From Mansonella perstans (Eukaryota > Nematoda > Chromadorea > Rhabditida > Onchocercidae): a DNA stretch of 64,000 nt. Where the stretch lies: positions 99,816-163,815 of the forward strand of contig JBAMDO010000123.1 of NCBI GenBank assembly GCA_037074765.1. The letters run 5' to 3'. Shown one piece after another: positions 49,001 to 63,100 of this stretch. Each line of letters starts with the position of its first letter. The stretch's first letter is position 1. The notes beneath the pieces are model-generated. The model saw only the letters and a list, made by a program, of their open reading frames with translations. It searched no databases and was not told the origin of the DNA. The translations under genes and the position numbers were made by a program.

Positions 49001-51358
49001 ACTTAGTAAAATTTATCAATTTTTCGCTTGACAATATTGCATAAATGAAGTTTGATGTGATAATCACATCGCTGAAATGCTTTGGCTGAAATTTAAAAGC
49101 TAGATCAAGAACTTACTGAAAATCAATTCAATTAACTAATGATGCAAAGATTTTCCACGGAATGTTGTAGTATTATAACTCACGTCACAATAATTAATGC
49201 TAATGTCTTTTGCGGGTGAACAATAATTGCTTGTTTAATTTTCTAATGGAGTCGTTAAGTCGGTTTGTCTTTCAGTTGAATTTATGATGCATCGGATAAA
49301 GTAAGCTTTGTTAAAGATCTAGCGTATCGCTGGAATTCGAAGCTGGAATTTCTAAAAAATTTCAGAAAGTTTTTCGTATCAATGCTTAATTAATTGCTAA
49401 TAATTTTCTGTCATGAAAAAGCTATACCTCAGTTAAACTCACGATAAAATCTAAAATATTGATGTATGTATAGTAGTATAAAACTGCATAAAGAATAAAG
49501 TTATGCTCTTCGTCATTTTTTGTATTTCACTTAATTTTGATTGTTATATTTTAACTGATAATGTTCGCGGTAGTAGTTTTGATAGATTGTAAGAATGATA
49601 ATGATGAAACATATAATCGTGAAGTGATGGATGAAAGTTAATGTTAATGCTAATGTTTCCTTAAGTTAATGCTGCCTAAGATCTTTCGTCTTAATTTATT
49701 TCCTTATTTAATTATTGTTGTTTGTTTCGTTTTATCCATCTGCTGACAATGATTTCTCGTTAGTTTTAGCGATTTCATCGGCATTCTTTTCAATAGCACA
49801 AATGAAACTGCATTTCACTCTGCACTACTTCTGATTCTAATGAATCGATTTTAGAATTTTTTAATTTTATCTCAGATTCTGTTTTGTTTTGAAATATATC
49901 ATATTTAATGCTTTTACTGAATTCATTAAGCAACTGATGATTGGAATGCAAAATTTTCAAGAAATGATTTTTTGCAAAAGACGAAAATATTATTACTTAT
50001 TAGCAGCATGAAGTAAATGAGATAATTATCAGTGTTGTAAATGATTTCGAAAAGAAAAGAAAGCTCAGATTAATTTCAATAAAGACATTTAAATCTGATA
50101 ACTAATTTAATTTTACATATGCTGGCCATTTGCTTGTCAAAACACTAATTAGCCTGAACAGATCTCTCTACCTTTCCGGTTAACGCCTATTCTCACTTAT
50201 AATATAATCACAAAACATTAATCAGTTCAATATTATAAAAATTAACTATGCATTAAAATGCAATCTTTGAATTCAAATATGTTTGAAATGATAGGACACA
50301 AAAAAGAATTAAAATAAATAAACAGAGAGTTTATGTTTTGCAGTGCTTACGTACTTCCCTTGTCAAGATATTTATTTGCAAATCTAATTTGTAGCAGACT
50401 TGTCTTATATTTCTTTTTTCCTTATCTCACTTACTTTCTTTAAAGTCTTTCAATTTCTTATTCTTTTACAATCATTTCAGGATAATATGGTATGGAAAAG
50501 AATTACATTTTACCCACGTCAGTTTCCTTGTTAAGATATTTGTTTTCAAATCTATGCCGATTTAACAGTACAAACGAATTTTCTGTTCAGCGATGTCTTT
50601 TTTATTTAATTGATCAAGTGTAGAACACGATGTATTGTTATCCGAATCAGAAGAATTGTTTCCTGTCCGTTCATTCAATATTCCCTACTTTTTTTCAAAT
50701 GTTCAACACATATATATAAATATTGATTGATCTTTCAAGAAATTGTTGCAATTTAGTCAGTAGTTAATATAGTTATCAATTATGACGTCACTCAAAAGTT
50801 ATTTAATATTTTAAATTGTAACTGAGTTAAATAGCTGCCTGATTCCGTTTTTTTCCGGGCAATTTAATGATCTGTAATTTTTGTACTTGGTGGCATTTTT
50901 TCCATAAATTAAAATTTTTCGTTTTCATTGAGATTGATATGATTTGTGTACGATATAAAATAAATTTTAAACTGTTTGCTAAAAAAAACCAAAATATCAT
51001 TAATTTGACAATAAAAATTACATTAATTAAATAATTCTCATCTATTGAGAATTTATGGCATAATCATAATCCTCTATTTTATATATATATCAATATATAA
51101 AATAGATAGATAAACTTGTAGTAAATAACTCGTTCTAACATAAATTTACAATAACATTCTGTCCGCAATTCTCCTTTCTGGGCGTTTGTTTTTAGAGAGA
51201 CGTAATTAAAAGTATTAGCTTTTTTAATGTTTAATAAAGTTATTCATGCAGCTGTAATTGTAAAAAAAAATTAACAAACAACTTTAAAACATTTTATGGC
51301 TTCAAACGAAATTTGATTATAATGAAGCAACACTATTTATATTGAAGTGATCATAACA
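46044..51358. other. Convergent intergenic region, SLC6 gene / GPCR gene
   Basis: AT-rich, no gene recognised. It holds both 3' UTRs. Two diverged copies (about 30 nt, roughly 80% alike by eye) of a CTTGTyAAGATATTTrTTTkCAAATCT segment lie near 50360 and 50528. A minus-strand hydrophobic frame at 47122-47319 has no exon partners. Confidence 0.5.
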
Positions 51359-54300
51359 CTATGCAGTATTTGTTGATAGCAATTCGCCATCTCTTGACCA
51401 ACACTTCATATAATGTCGTAGTAACAAACGATATTTATCCGAAAATAACATATATATTGCAATGTTGCATGATGCATTTACCATTACCTGAAATTTCATA
51501 TTAATTAATTATTCGAAAAAACACAATAAAAAACTTCAATATTTTCTTAAATAATAAATGTGAAAAATTTTTTTTAAAGCAAACAAAAGCAGTGATTATG
51601 GTATTGAAAATTCATAACAGATTTCAGTTCAAAAAATCGTTTCTCATCTTTTTCTCTTCCGTAAGTAAATATGATCCAAGAATGGTAATATGTTAAGGAA
51701 TGAAATTCAATAGCAGTTGTTATGTTTATTTCAGTTTGCTTTTACTTTTTTGTTTTTACTTTCTTTTTTTTATTGTTCTTATGTGAATAGCTTATTTTTT
51801 TTTAGAATTTTAACCTCATATTAGTTGCTGGTTTAGTTATGATACGTAATTTTCTTTTTTAATATAACAATATCTTTATTTTGTTTGGATAATAGTAACA
51901 TGTTAGGTTTAATTTTAGCCTCTTTCGAATTTTCAACAATTGATAAAAATGATTTCATAATTTATTGAATGTTATAGAAAAGAAAACTTACCAAGAAATT
52001 GTTGTAAGTGACAAGCGAAACGTAAAGGGCATTATCATAACCAACGTTTTCGAGAATATTAACAACAAATGCTAATGTATTGCAGGATAGAAAAACGAGT
52101 ACAATTGCAATAAGCATTATTGATATTTGACGTTCTTTTCGTTCCGCTTGTTTGAGGGATTCATCCGGAATCATACTTTGCCTCCTATGTAGACGATTTG
52201 TTCGTCGAATTGCTAGTAGCACCTATTATGAATAATAAATGTTATTAGAAAAATGGATAAGGCTGAATTTCTATTGCAAAAATTAACTGGCATTTTAAAT
52301 TAGGTCTAAGATTTAGGCATAACTGTCCGGTTTTTCAATATAGTATGACTTTTAATACTAAATAATTGGTAAGTGTTTATGACTTTAGCATTTAGTAGCA
52401 TTTTGTTGTTTAGAAAGAAAATTGTCCGTTAACTGAAATTATTTACATTTCAATTAAAGTTACTAAAGACCAGAAAACTAACCTGAGTATTTAAAATAAT
52501 TAGTAATGTGAATGGCAGCACAAACATCAATATGGTATAGGCCCAACCAAAAAATATAAGGCGATAAGTTTGATTAAGTCGTAAATTTGATGGAGCTAGC
52601 ACCGGAATGAAGGCATTTATATTTGACCGGAAACAGTTATTGACAACGCGAACCTAAAATGAAAGTTACGGTCATTTCATAAAATAGGATAATTATTCTT
52701 CAACTGTGAATTAATTCATGGATCAATCTGCTATTTTAAGTCAACTTATTGGTTAGTTGTTGACATTTCCCAGCTGATTGCTTGTTCTCAGATACTTCTT
52801 TTTTTTATATTTTTTACTTATAATTCATTTCCCTTATTTTATCATTATTTTTCTAATAATTACCATTTATTTGTCCCATAATTCGTCAAACTCATTTTAT
52901 CATTACTTTTTCCATAATTTTAAACTTTGACTTTTTTAAGGAATTAAATTCATTTACGCCACTGGTTACTCAATAGTATATCAATCATCACCAGCCATTC
53001 CTTCACTGACTTCTTCATCATCGATTAGAGATCCTAACGCAAGCATTGCGTTACCTTTCTATAAAACTATATCAATGCGAAGCTAATCTAATAATTTAAA
53101 GTAATTAATAATATGAATAGCAACACAAACATCATTAAATATCTTCCAAAAATTGAAGCATAGCAATGATAAGAATAAATTTTCTCCTTTTTTTTCTTTG
53201 CTTTTTTTATCTATTTGCCTCATTTCCTTTTAAAGTGTAATCATTTTCTCTCTGTTTTTCTTTTTCAAAATATCTTAATGGATCTTCAATTTTGACTTTT
53301 GTTGAGTACAAGCTAATTCGATGTTAATTGCATTAGTGAGGCAAATCTGTGCGCTGCGAGTCATTGTAAATAATATTTTTAACATGGATTTAAATTTTCT
53401 AAAAATCTTCTCACCGCGAATTCCCTTCACATTTAAATTTTCAGTTGCAATTGGCTTTGCCTTAACAAGAAATTACCATTAGCTTGAAATAAATTGAAAA
53501 TTGTTTTAAAAAGGAAATAAAAAAAACGAAATAGATTCGAGACGCCATTCGAATGGAGACCAATTTGCTAACTGTACTTTGATAGTTGGAAAGTCAAAAA
53601 GCATGAATAAATTAAAAAAGAAAAGATGGAAATTTTTTCAGATCCAAACTGATCTTTGAATTTCAACTAATAATTTTGAATTAAATAAGATAATCGTGTT
53701 AGCTAAAGTGCTTCTTAACCAAGGGTTTTATATTTCATTCTTTCCGCCAGATCTTTCGCGTCTTTAATTGCTATCATTGTCATTGTAATTTGCCAGAAAA
53801 TTAAAGTTCTCTTAATGCTTTTATATTTATCATATTTCAATATTGTTATAGACATTTTAACAGTACCATAAACTAAGTTAAAAAAAGATCAATTTCTATG
53901 AATAAATTGTACTTAATGAATGCAAATTCATTTATGCTTTTTTCTTTATTCTGATATGCTTCCAAACAAGAAAGAAAGAAGGAAATGAACGAAAAAATAT
54001 TTAGAGTGATTTCCAGGGCAAACTATGATTTTAGCAATTATCCGAAAATTTGAATTCCGTTCAAACAAAAAGGATAAATCATTGTGGTTGCTAATAATTC
54101 TCATGAGAAACATTTGCCACGTCAAATACTTCTAATATTTTCACTAGCAAGTCGACTTCTAGCATCCCAGTTATACTACGAAGAAAAACAAGTTTCTGAA
54201 TGGCAAAGGTTTAAAGTAAACATACGCAACATTTATTTAGCATCAATTAATAAGAAAATTTAAAAATTAAATAAAGTGTCTTAAAACTGATTAGAGCATA

Positions 54301-57300
54301 TTAAACGTTTTTTTTTTGTCTGATTATTGCAGCATTAATTTTATTATTTCATATTATTTTTCGACCCAATTTTCTTTTCATAAGTCAATTTTGTTTATAA
54401 AACTAAAATTATTCGTAAATCGGATTTCGATTAATCCCAGAATTTTAGGTTACATTTATGAGATTTGACGTTTGTCAATACGATTGCTACAATCAATTTA
54501 TCCGTAATAGAGAAAACGCGAAAAAATAAAAATAAAAAGTAAATTTACCTCAAAAAATCGAGTGACATTAAAGAGAAGAGAAAATCCAAGCAGTGACAGG
54601 ATAAATGTTCGAACTCGAGCCGTTTTCAAGAGTGTTGATGTCTTAAATGGTAAGCATACACCTATATAACGATGTACAGACATACCTGTTGTCATCCATA
54701 CGCTGTAATTATTTGAATACATAATGATTTTACCAAGAAACAGGAATTTCATTCATATTTCTATTGATTAGATAAAGTGTTTTATAAATAGTTACATCAA
54801 TTTGATTGTAACTTTAAAAATGAATTTACAGTTGATTTATTAATTCAAAACTTTTGAAAATTTTATGAAAAATTTTTAACATTTATTTTATGGAAACGGG
54901 AATGGAAGGAAGTTATCGCAAGATCCACAGACTGAAGTATATTTATATGCAGTTGGTAGCAATTTCAGGCGAATATATTTATTAATATACATGTACTTCA
55001 TCTCTGCTTTCTAAGTTTTATTCCATTAATTCATTACAGTTTCTTTAAAATTTAATCTACACCGGATTACATTGTATAGCTAATTAAATTACACTATTTT
55101 GAAATTCTTATTAATTAATTTTTAGGATTTTGCGGACAATTCTTTTACAATCGTTTTTGTTACAATTTTTTGGATGAATTTCATGAAAAAAAAATGAAAC
55201 ATCTGAAAATTTATCCATTGCCGTGATAAACGATACATGAGGAGGAACCAATGCATTTCACTAATTGACGCAATTTTGGCCGTTTCAATCTTTTTACTTC
55301 CTAGCTCGAAACTTTGGGAACAATAAGGAAAATTGGTCTCTCAATATGCAGACACAGGAAATAGCCGTAGATTTCTGTCAAATAGAAAAACTGATAAAGA
55401 AATATATTCTTCTTTTTGTCAAATGTTCCTAAAATGTATTTTAAAAGACGAGATTTTAGGTGATAAGTTTAAAATAAATTCTGATAATATCAAGAATTAT
55501 AAAGATTTTGAGGTAAAAATTATGAATGGCAAGTTTGATTTTTTTCCGTCGAATGTTGGAAATTTGTAGGTTTTAATAACTAATAAGAGCAGAGATACAA
55601 GGAAAAGAATGTTAAAAAATAACTTAGATTAAGTAAACATGAAAGCAGAAATCAGTTATCATTAAGTTTTTTCAAACTTATAGCAAGTTTTTTCAAGATT
55701 ATATCAACAACTGAGACGAAAAATTGAAAAAAAAAAACTTGCCTAATCGTTTGAGCGAGAGTCATTAAACCATACATATATGGTGCAACCCAATAGCTGA
55801 AATCAAAAATATTTTAATAAATTTAGAAATTTTTTGTTTGATTAAGGATATCTGAGAAAATTGTATGTGTAAGAAAATTTCTTCAAATTATCACAATGAA
55901 TGAAGAAATATAATTTATACAAATCGAGAAACATTGAAGTAATAACTGAAACAATTATGGAAAATTTTCCTTTTAGTGGAAATTAAGGCTCAATTCAAAT
56001 TCATCTCTAAATTGTTTACTGTTTTAAGTGCTTATGCAATTTTCATTTTCACAGTAAATTTCACGTTTTTTTTCTTTAAATATTTGCAGAGGCACATGTT
56101 ATTTTTTTTCTTTTACTATTTTTTCAGCAGTTTCTTTGTCTGATTCTGAAAAATTGATTTTTAATATTGAAGGAAAATGACAAGTTATGTCACAAGAAGC
56201 ATTTTGATATGAGTCAATGTAATTTCGACATTTACTTTTCGTTGTATCCAGTTCTACTAATTATTATTAAGTTATTAATTTAAATAAAAGACAACTCTGC
56301 CTTTCTTTTAATTCTACACGCTATACGTTTTTTTATATTTAAATGAAGCTTGAAAAGCTTGTGAAAAAACGACTGATTGCCGAAACAACTGCTATTTGGG
56401 TGACATAACAAATTCAATAATTTTAAAAATTTCTTACATTATACAGCATCTTTCTTTCTCTCTTCACCTATTTTTGGTTCTCTCTTCCTGTTAACCAACA
56501 AGTTAAGGAACAAAAATTAGTCTGATACAATTTTGTTGCTTCTTGTTAATTTCCATTACTTTTTCTTTCATCGCCTCGTATTGTTTTCCCTGTTTACATA
56601 ATGCATGTGCATATTAGGTTTATAAAGTTATTTCAACTTAAACATAAACCTTTACAATAATCTTAATGGATAATTTATCCCGATAATGGCTGTCACAACA
56701 TCGCATTCATAATGCATGATAAACAGAATATGAAATATTCAGATTACACTTTTATTTTAAACTTACATATCTCACCAATTCCAAAAAAAACGAACTCTTA
56801 CATATTTTGAACAAGAAAAACAGTTAAATGAATATGTTGCTACTTATTTGCATTTTCAACTCAGTTTTTTATTTATATAAGCTTTTACTACTTCTGAACA
56901 AATATTTTATTCTTTCAGGATTGAACGAAAATTGAAGTAATTCAAATTTTTCCGTTTCTCTTCCTCTCTGCATGTGCATATGTATATATGTATTCAGTTA
57001 AAAATTGTAGAAGTTTTCATTTGAATTCCGAGCCCTTCCTTTTCCCGATGGATCCCTATTTTTTCGGAAATTTGGGACATTGTGATGATGAAAATTCGAT
57101 TAGAAAAATGAACGAAATGAAAAAAAAGGAAAAAGGCAGATATTACGAGAGAAAAAAATGATTCAAAAGTTTGTTTTTTTTTTTTTACATTTAAAAAAAA
57201 GAGAGAAAAACAAAAAACGAAGAAGGAAAATTTCATTTTTAGTTTATGATTTGAATGACCAATTTTGATAGCAACATTAAGGCGTAAAACAGCATACGTA

Positions 57301-59841
57301 GATTTACACAAAGTAGATTCACTATGATCCTGTTTTTTCTTTCTTTTTTTGAAATTACCATTTTATGAGTTCCTTATTTTTTCAAATAATTTTAACTTAA
57401 TGGTTGGTGGATCTGAGCTCTTTCGGAAGGAAATCCGACCTCTCGAAATTCTAGACAATGCGGAAATGTTCCTTAAGTATCATTTAGTAGCTGGTAAATG
57501 GAAAAACGACAGTTGGTTCAATGAAATTGATAAAAGGGCAAGAGTCCTATTCATCCAGAAATACTCGTCAGTTAAGCTGAGAACTTTTTACAAGTGAACA
57601 CTTCAGTTAAAATCCAGAAGTCTCGCTTACTCATTATATTTTAAATCACCATTAATCAATCACTTAATATCGTTAGTTTTTCTTCAATTTCTTTTCATTT
57701 TTATAAATCTTTAAAAAATAAAAAGAGAAAGAAATGCTTCCAAAGAGTCATTTCGAAGACCATTTTCGCAGACCGTACTGGTAGCGATGCTAAAACTTTA
57801 ATCCTTCAAAACTTTAAAAAAAAATCTTCAAACTGCTAAACAACTGCAATACCAATGACTTTTTTTCATGCAATTGAAAATTTCCAACATCAGGACTTCA
57901 AGAAAATGGACGAGAATGTGATCCCGTGCAACCAAAAGCGCAATTCACTTCCAAAACAGCTCTCATGCCATAATTCCTATGCCAAATATGACATTTCATT
58001 TTATGATGTGTGAAGATCTCGAAGGATCCTTGTTGCGTCGTAATTCCCTCCTGTGACTTCAACCAATTTTTTAATCTCAATACCGGGTCTGCCTAATACT
58101 GAATGCGTTCAGAAATCCCAAACAGGATTTCCAGCTTAACCAGAAGTTAACCAGCAAATATTGCCACTTCAAAGTAATTTATTCAAATTTTGATCAAAAT
58201 TTTCAATCAAATAATCAAATTGCAGACAACATTAACAAAAATATGTATGCCAGAAAGAACAAAAATAGCCGGAAATTACATTGCGCACTAAAGAATACCA
58301 AATCGACTTAGTATAGGGGTAACTATGAAGACTTTACGTCATTCTAGTTCCCCCTCCGCACTCACTCCAATTACTTCTATTTGTGGATCATTTGAAATAT
58401 TCAACCTCACTTCTCGCTATTTCATGAATAAACGGGAAAATCTTTTCCTATTTCTGTCGTAGACAACAAGGAAAACAATGTTACAAAACTTACAAAAGCA
58501 AACCGATCTTTGCCCTACTTCAAAATTATATAACCTATTTATCGATATTTTACATTATTCACAGCTGGTAACATATCTATATGAAGTGTACGCCTATATC
58601 CTTGGGATTAGATAGACGATACGAAAAACTTCGCAGCTTTTCTTTTTTACATATCATTTTTATCGATGTTTGGCTAATTTCTGTTTTTTTTCTTTCGAAA
58701 GTTGCTAGAAACCATGGTGATTCATTTAAACAGTTATCACTCCTTTTCATGAATAAAAATAATTAGGAAAAATAATGTTGTAACATTTCCCTCCCACCTA
58801 TCTTTATCTTACCCCATACATAGATTTATTTCTGGTAACTGCAGCTTTTTTATGAGAACATCAAATGAACTGATGATCAAATACTAAAAAATTTCAATTT
58901 TAATGCGACTAAAATAGCTCAGCATGATGTCACAAGCATCAGTCAACTACTCTCAGAATGAATGTAGAAACCTTTTCATAAAGATAAATAATTCTCACTC
59001 AAAAAAAAAAAAAACTTCCGTTGAACAATTTCTATTAATTCAGGGCTTTGCTGCACTGGATTAGAGTAGTAGGAGGAGACTAAAAGTAAACATTAAAGTA
59101 TACGAAACGAAAGTTTAGAACAAATATCTGCATCTAAATGGATAACAAATTGATTCGTAATGTTATTAACGAGGAAGATTTTGGATAACTGCCATGGAAA
59201 CACTGATTATATCTACAGTAGAAAAGGCAAACGAACAAAAACCAGTGGATCTGCTTAATTAAATATGTGTTCTTTTCAATGAATAATAATAATGAATGAA
59301 AGTAATTTTGATTGATGAAATTTTCAAATAATAACCTGAATCTGGTGGCCGACCATGTCCTTGTATATTCACCTAGTCTGGGTAATGATAGAACAAAGAA
59401 TGCAGAAAACAGAATAAGTGTATCCGAACTAGACAGTATTGCGAGGTACCAATTAATGGATGAGGAAAACATGAAACGGTGGGTGAATATACGGATAGAG
59501 GTAATGTTTGCGCAAAGGCCAAACACGATAATGGGTAGAGTGATAAGGCCAAGCAGCAGCCTTTCCTCATATGCATAAAACTGATACGACAAATGGCATC
59601 CGCAATCAACAGACAATATTGTGCACCATTCTGGTAATTCGTCATCATACTGATGTCCATTTCTCGCTGTAATGTTACTGCTATCTCTGATACTGCTAAG
59701 TATCAACTCATGGGGTGATGGGACAGTCGGAATAAATAATTGTGAAAGGGCACTGAAGTCAACACTGGTAATAATAGCCGAAGTATTAAAAGTAGCAGCA
59801 CTTGTGATTTCAGAAATCTTATCGGTTGCGACCACATCCAT
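51359..59841 (-). CDS. Class A neuropeptide GPCR, FMRFamide-receptor-like
   Basis: Seven-TM receptor, probably for an FMRFamide-like peptide. Minus-strand exons: 59841-59336, 55796-55743, 54702-54549, 52653-52483, 52222-51992, 51487-51359; phases agree and give 414 aa. The N-terminus of about 90 residues is extracellular with NTS and NIT glycosylation sites and three Cys. TM1 starts at about 95 (LLLGLITLPIIVFGLCANI), TM2 at 131, TM3 ends VHRY (196-199, the DRY position) followed by IGVCLPF, and extracellular loop 2 has NNCFRSN. The third cytoplasmic loop is basic (RRTNRLHRRQS). TM6 has FLSCNTLAF, and TM7 is in the last exon with NASCNIAIY (376-384, the NPxxY position). It ends LLSTNTA. The first ATG in the open frame was chosen; upstream codons run back to a stop. 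The intron after exon 2 is GC-AG (TAG|GCAAGT). Intron 1 is 3.5 kb. No typical Cys was seen at the start of TM3. Confidence 0.9.
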
Positions 59842-60148
59842 AACTGAGAGGCTCAACAAACTTTTCAGGGTCACCGAGACCGTGAAACAGAAACACGATT
59901 AAAGGCTTAGAAGGACTAGTAGCCTAGGCTGAGAAAGTATGTCTTTAACAGTCCCGCCCCCTCTGAAAAAAAATGAGTAGAGTCGGAGTTGATTACACCT
60001 CTCTAAGTCTCAGCAATAGCAGCAACAGCCGCTAAGCTTCCGCCAGTAACAACAAACATAGCGCCGGATGGAATGGACTAATGAATGAAAAATACACAAA
60101 TATAACATTAAGAGCCTGAACAGTGCATTAATTTCTTCTTCGTTAGCA
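59842..60148 (-). other. Short intercistronic gap between lem-2 and the GPCR gene
   Basis: 307 nt between the lem-2 stop and the GPCR ATG on the same strand. It has no AATAAA on the minus strand, a T-rich stretch (TTTGTGTATTTTTC), and a strong TTTCAG acceptor. Its base composition is less AT-rich than most non-coding DNA here. Confidence 0.6.
59963..59964 (-). promoter_or_regulatory. Strong acceptor (TTTTTTTTCAG) upstream of the GPCR start
   Basis: Read on the minus strand, CATTTTTTTTCAG ends about 121 nt before the GPCR ATG and about 185 nt after the lem-2 stop. It is a good candidate for spliced-leader addition, or a cis acceptor of a 5' UTR exon. Confidence 0.45.
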
Positions 60149-63100
60149 TCAAGAACTAGGAAATCGTTGCTCGTAGCGTTCATCGCGGAGAAACTTCACC
60201 CGCACCAACTGACCTGAAAGCACAATTTCAAAAAGTTGGCTAAAGATATGTAGTTTTTTTTCTACATTCACAATACCAGATATGTTGTAACCGAATAGCA
60301 ATTAGATGTTTATAGAAAGTTTTTAGACTATGATCTGGCTCATTCAAATTTCAATTTACCGTTCATAAGGAATGTAATATAAAATGAAGAGAGAAAAAGC
60401 AACAAATAACACGAGAGTTTCGTTATTACACTTTTCAATGCCATCAATGCCGTCACAAAAAAGTACAAATAGTTTAAAAATTGGAGGAATTATCCTCGTC
60501 TATCTGGCTGATTCCAAAAACCATTTCCTCTACTTTTCTTTTTACTTATGATTTCATTTTTCTTTTGAGAGCCTAGAAGCAAAATGATTTCATCATCTTT
60601 AGTCCCTAGGAATATTATTCGCGTGCCCTTTAAAAACCTCTTTTTTTTAATAGCATCTCGTAAGAAACTACGAAGTTAAAAACCATTATAAGCTGCCGAA
60701 GTTTATCAATGTAAATGAAGAAAAAGAAATGTACATATTGCTTGTAACTTTATTTTGAAAATTAAAGCATTTTCTTATGGGCTGTGTTCTCATCAACAAA
60801 TTAACATGCAGTCAATGACCAATAAAACAGCAAGCACACTTTTAATGGTTTTTTTTTTTTTTTTTGTTCTCTTCGACAAGTCACTGAAGTCGAAATTCAA
60901 TCTACGCTACAAACTTTCAAAATTATTTAGCAATACTAAATACCACACCAAACAGCTTTTAACGGTTCGTACAGTTAAACGATTATCTTGAAAGCCTTAA
61001 GTTTTGGAATTACGAGTTATTCCTGAAAATATCACTCTTGCTGAAAACCGAAAGAGTCATCGAGGATTACTGAAAGTAATTTGTAGCATATAAATTGATC
61101 TACTGAAATGTGAAGTAGAACTGATGCTTTAATTAATGGCAGAAAAAAATCTGCAAAATTATCTCATCGTTAGAAACTTTTCGTTCAGCAATTCGAAAGA
61201 TAAAATATTTGAAACGCTTTGAAAGAAGAAAGTTTTGTTCCAGAACTATAAAATTTCAAGATAGATCAGAAAAGAACAGGAAATCGGAACTGTTGATTGC
61301 AGCTAGTTCTAAATTTTCAGTTGTTGGACAGAAAGTCTGTTGCAGAAAAAGTGATGTCATTTTTTGTACATTTGTACATTTGTCATTTTCAAGTTAGAGA
61401 AGTGAAAAAAGATGACTCATACCATTGAACCAAGCTCCGTGTAAAGATTTAAAAGCAGAGGTGCAATCAGCTAATGACGCGAAGCGAGCAAACATCACAC
61501 CCTCCTTAGAATCCTTTTCCATATAAACATGCACTGGATTAATTGGAGCTATTTTTTGTAGCAATGCTTCCTTCAGATCCATATATTTTGCTTCATAACC
61601 TCTGAAATTTTTCACTGCATGTCCGGAAAAATTTTTTCAAAAACGATTTTCATGCATGAATGAAGCATAAAAAAGCACGGTACACTATTCCATAATTTAT
61701 TTCAAATCGAAGTAGACTACTCATTTTGACTTTATCCTATGAACTTCGCTCATGTCCAGTTTAGCTAAAATCGGAATTTAACAGTCGATAATGAATGGTA
61801 AACGACTGATAAACTGCTAGTATACTTGCTTCAAAATGTTGATTTGTTAAAGCAACATACTTCGCTGAAGAAAACATTCCGCGTAGCTTCACACAGTGCG
61901 AAGGCGCCTGCTCTAACATACTGTGTCTGATATTTCCATCAAAAGCTGCAATGAATCTAATTAATTATATGCATCACTCTAAATTTTTTGGTGAATATTA
62001 AAACAATCTAAAATTATAATACTTCATGCAATAATTATGCAGGCAAATGTTTGTGGACTACACATCCGGAACATTATCTCGTTATTATCACGTTTTTAAT
62101 GCAATACGTAATACTGTTGTTCTGAAAAACCAGCAACATCAGTAACTGTCGATTTGCAAAACGTTTTTTGTCCTTAAAATAAATTATTCTGAATAAGTCA
62201 CTAAAAATTTAAATACATTCACCCACCACTGCCCTGCCAACCATTTTTTTTGGCAGGGATCCACCGCCAAACAGAGCACTCTACACCACTGATAATTCGA
62301 GTTTCGGTACTCACTCGTGATTCATTCAAATTGATAAATTTAACTGCTTCCTGCCATCGACGCCATTCCGGACTATTATGCATTCTAATAAAACAAATTT
62401 CACAGCAATCATAATTAAAATAATGCATGTGCGAATTTCACTTCAAACTTGACAAACAAAAAACGTCTTGTTTACTAACAAACAAAAAAAAAACCTCTTA
62501 GATGGTGGAAGAAGCATATCTCGCACATGAGGCTCGGCAACGTAAATTTGGCCCTGTTCGTTCGCATCGCGAATTATATCTGTAAAAGATATCAACAAAA
62601 CTGATGATGCAATATTATCTTTTATACAAATGAAAAGAATAGCCCAGTACATTAATTCTCACATAAACCTACCGGTAATTTTCTCAATGAGGTCAAAGAT
62701 ACGTTGCTTATCTTCAGCCTTCTTTTTTGTCTGATAAAGTCGCAACATATAAATACCAACTACCACTGCACACACTAAAATAACATCTTGGATAAAAACC
62801 TTCCTTATTATTTCCAATTAATTATTAATAAGCATACTCATTTTATGAATGAAATCAGACAAATACGTTTTTTGAGACCAATCGGTAACCATAGAAACAA
62901 AATTACTGAACAGAAAAAAGAAGGAAGTGATCCAAACTGTTGGAGCTTTTTTCTAGAGAAGAAAGTCCATGTAAAAAGACCGTTCCATGCATGAATCCTG
63001 TATCAAAGATGAACCTCCGCTAATAACGAAACTTCCTTCCTTTTAATGCCGATTCAGATGGACATCAAAATAATTAAGAATAGCAATTTTTATACACAAT

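Noticed and set aside
59312..59902. Several plus-strand and alternate minus-strand frames over the first GPCR exon
   Set aside because: Shadows of the 506-nt first exon of the receptor, whose own frame has TM1, TM2 and correct phase.
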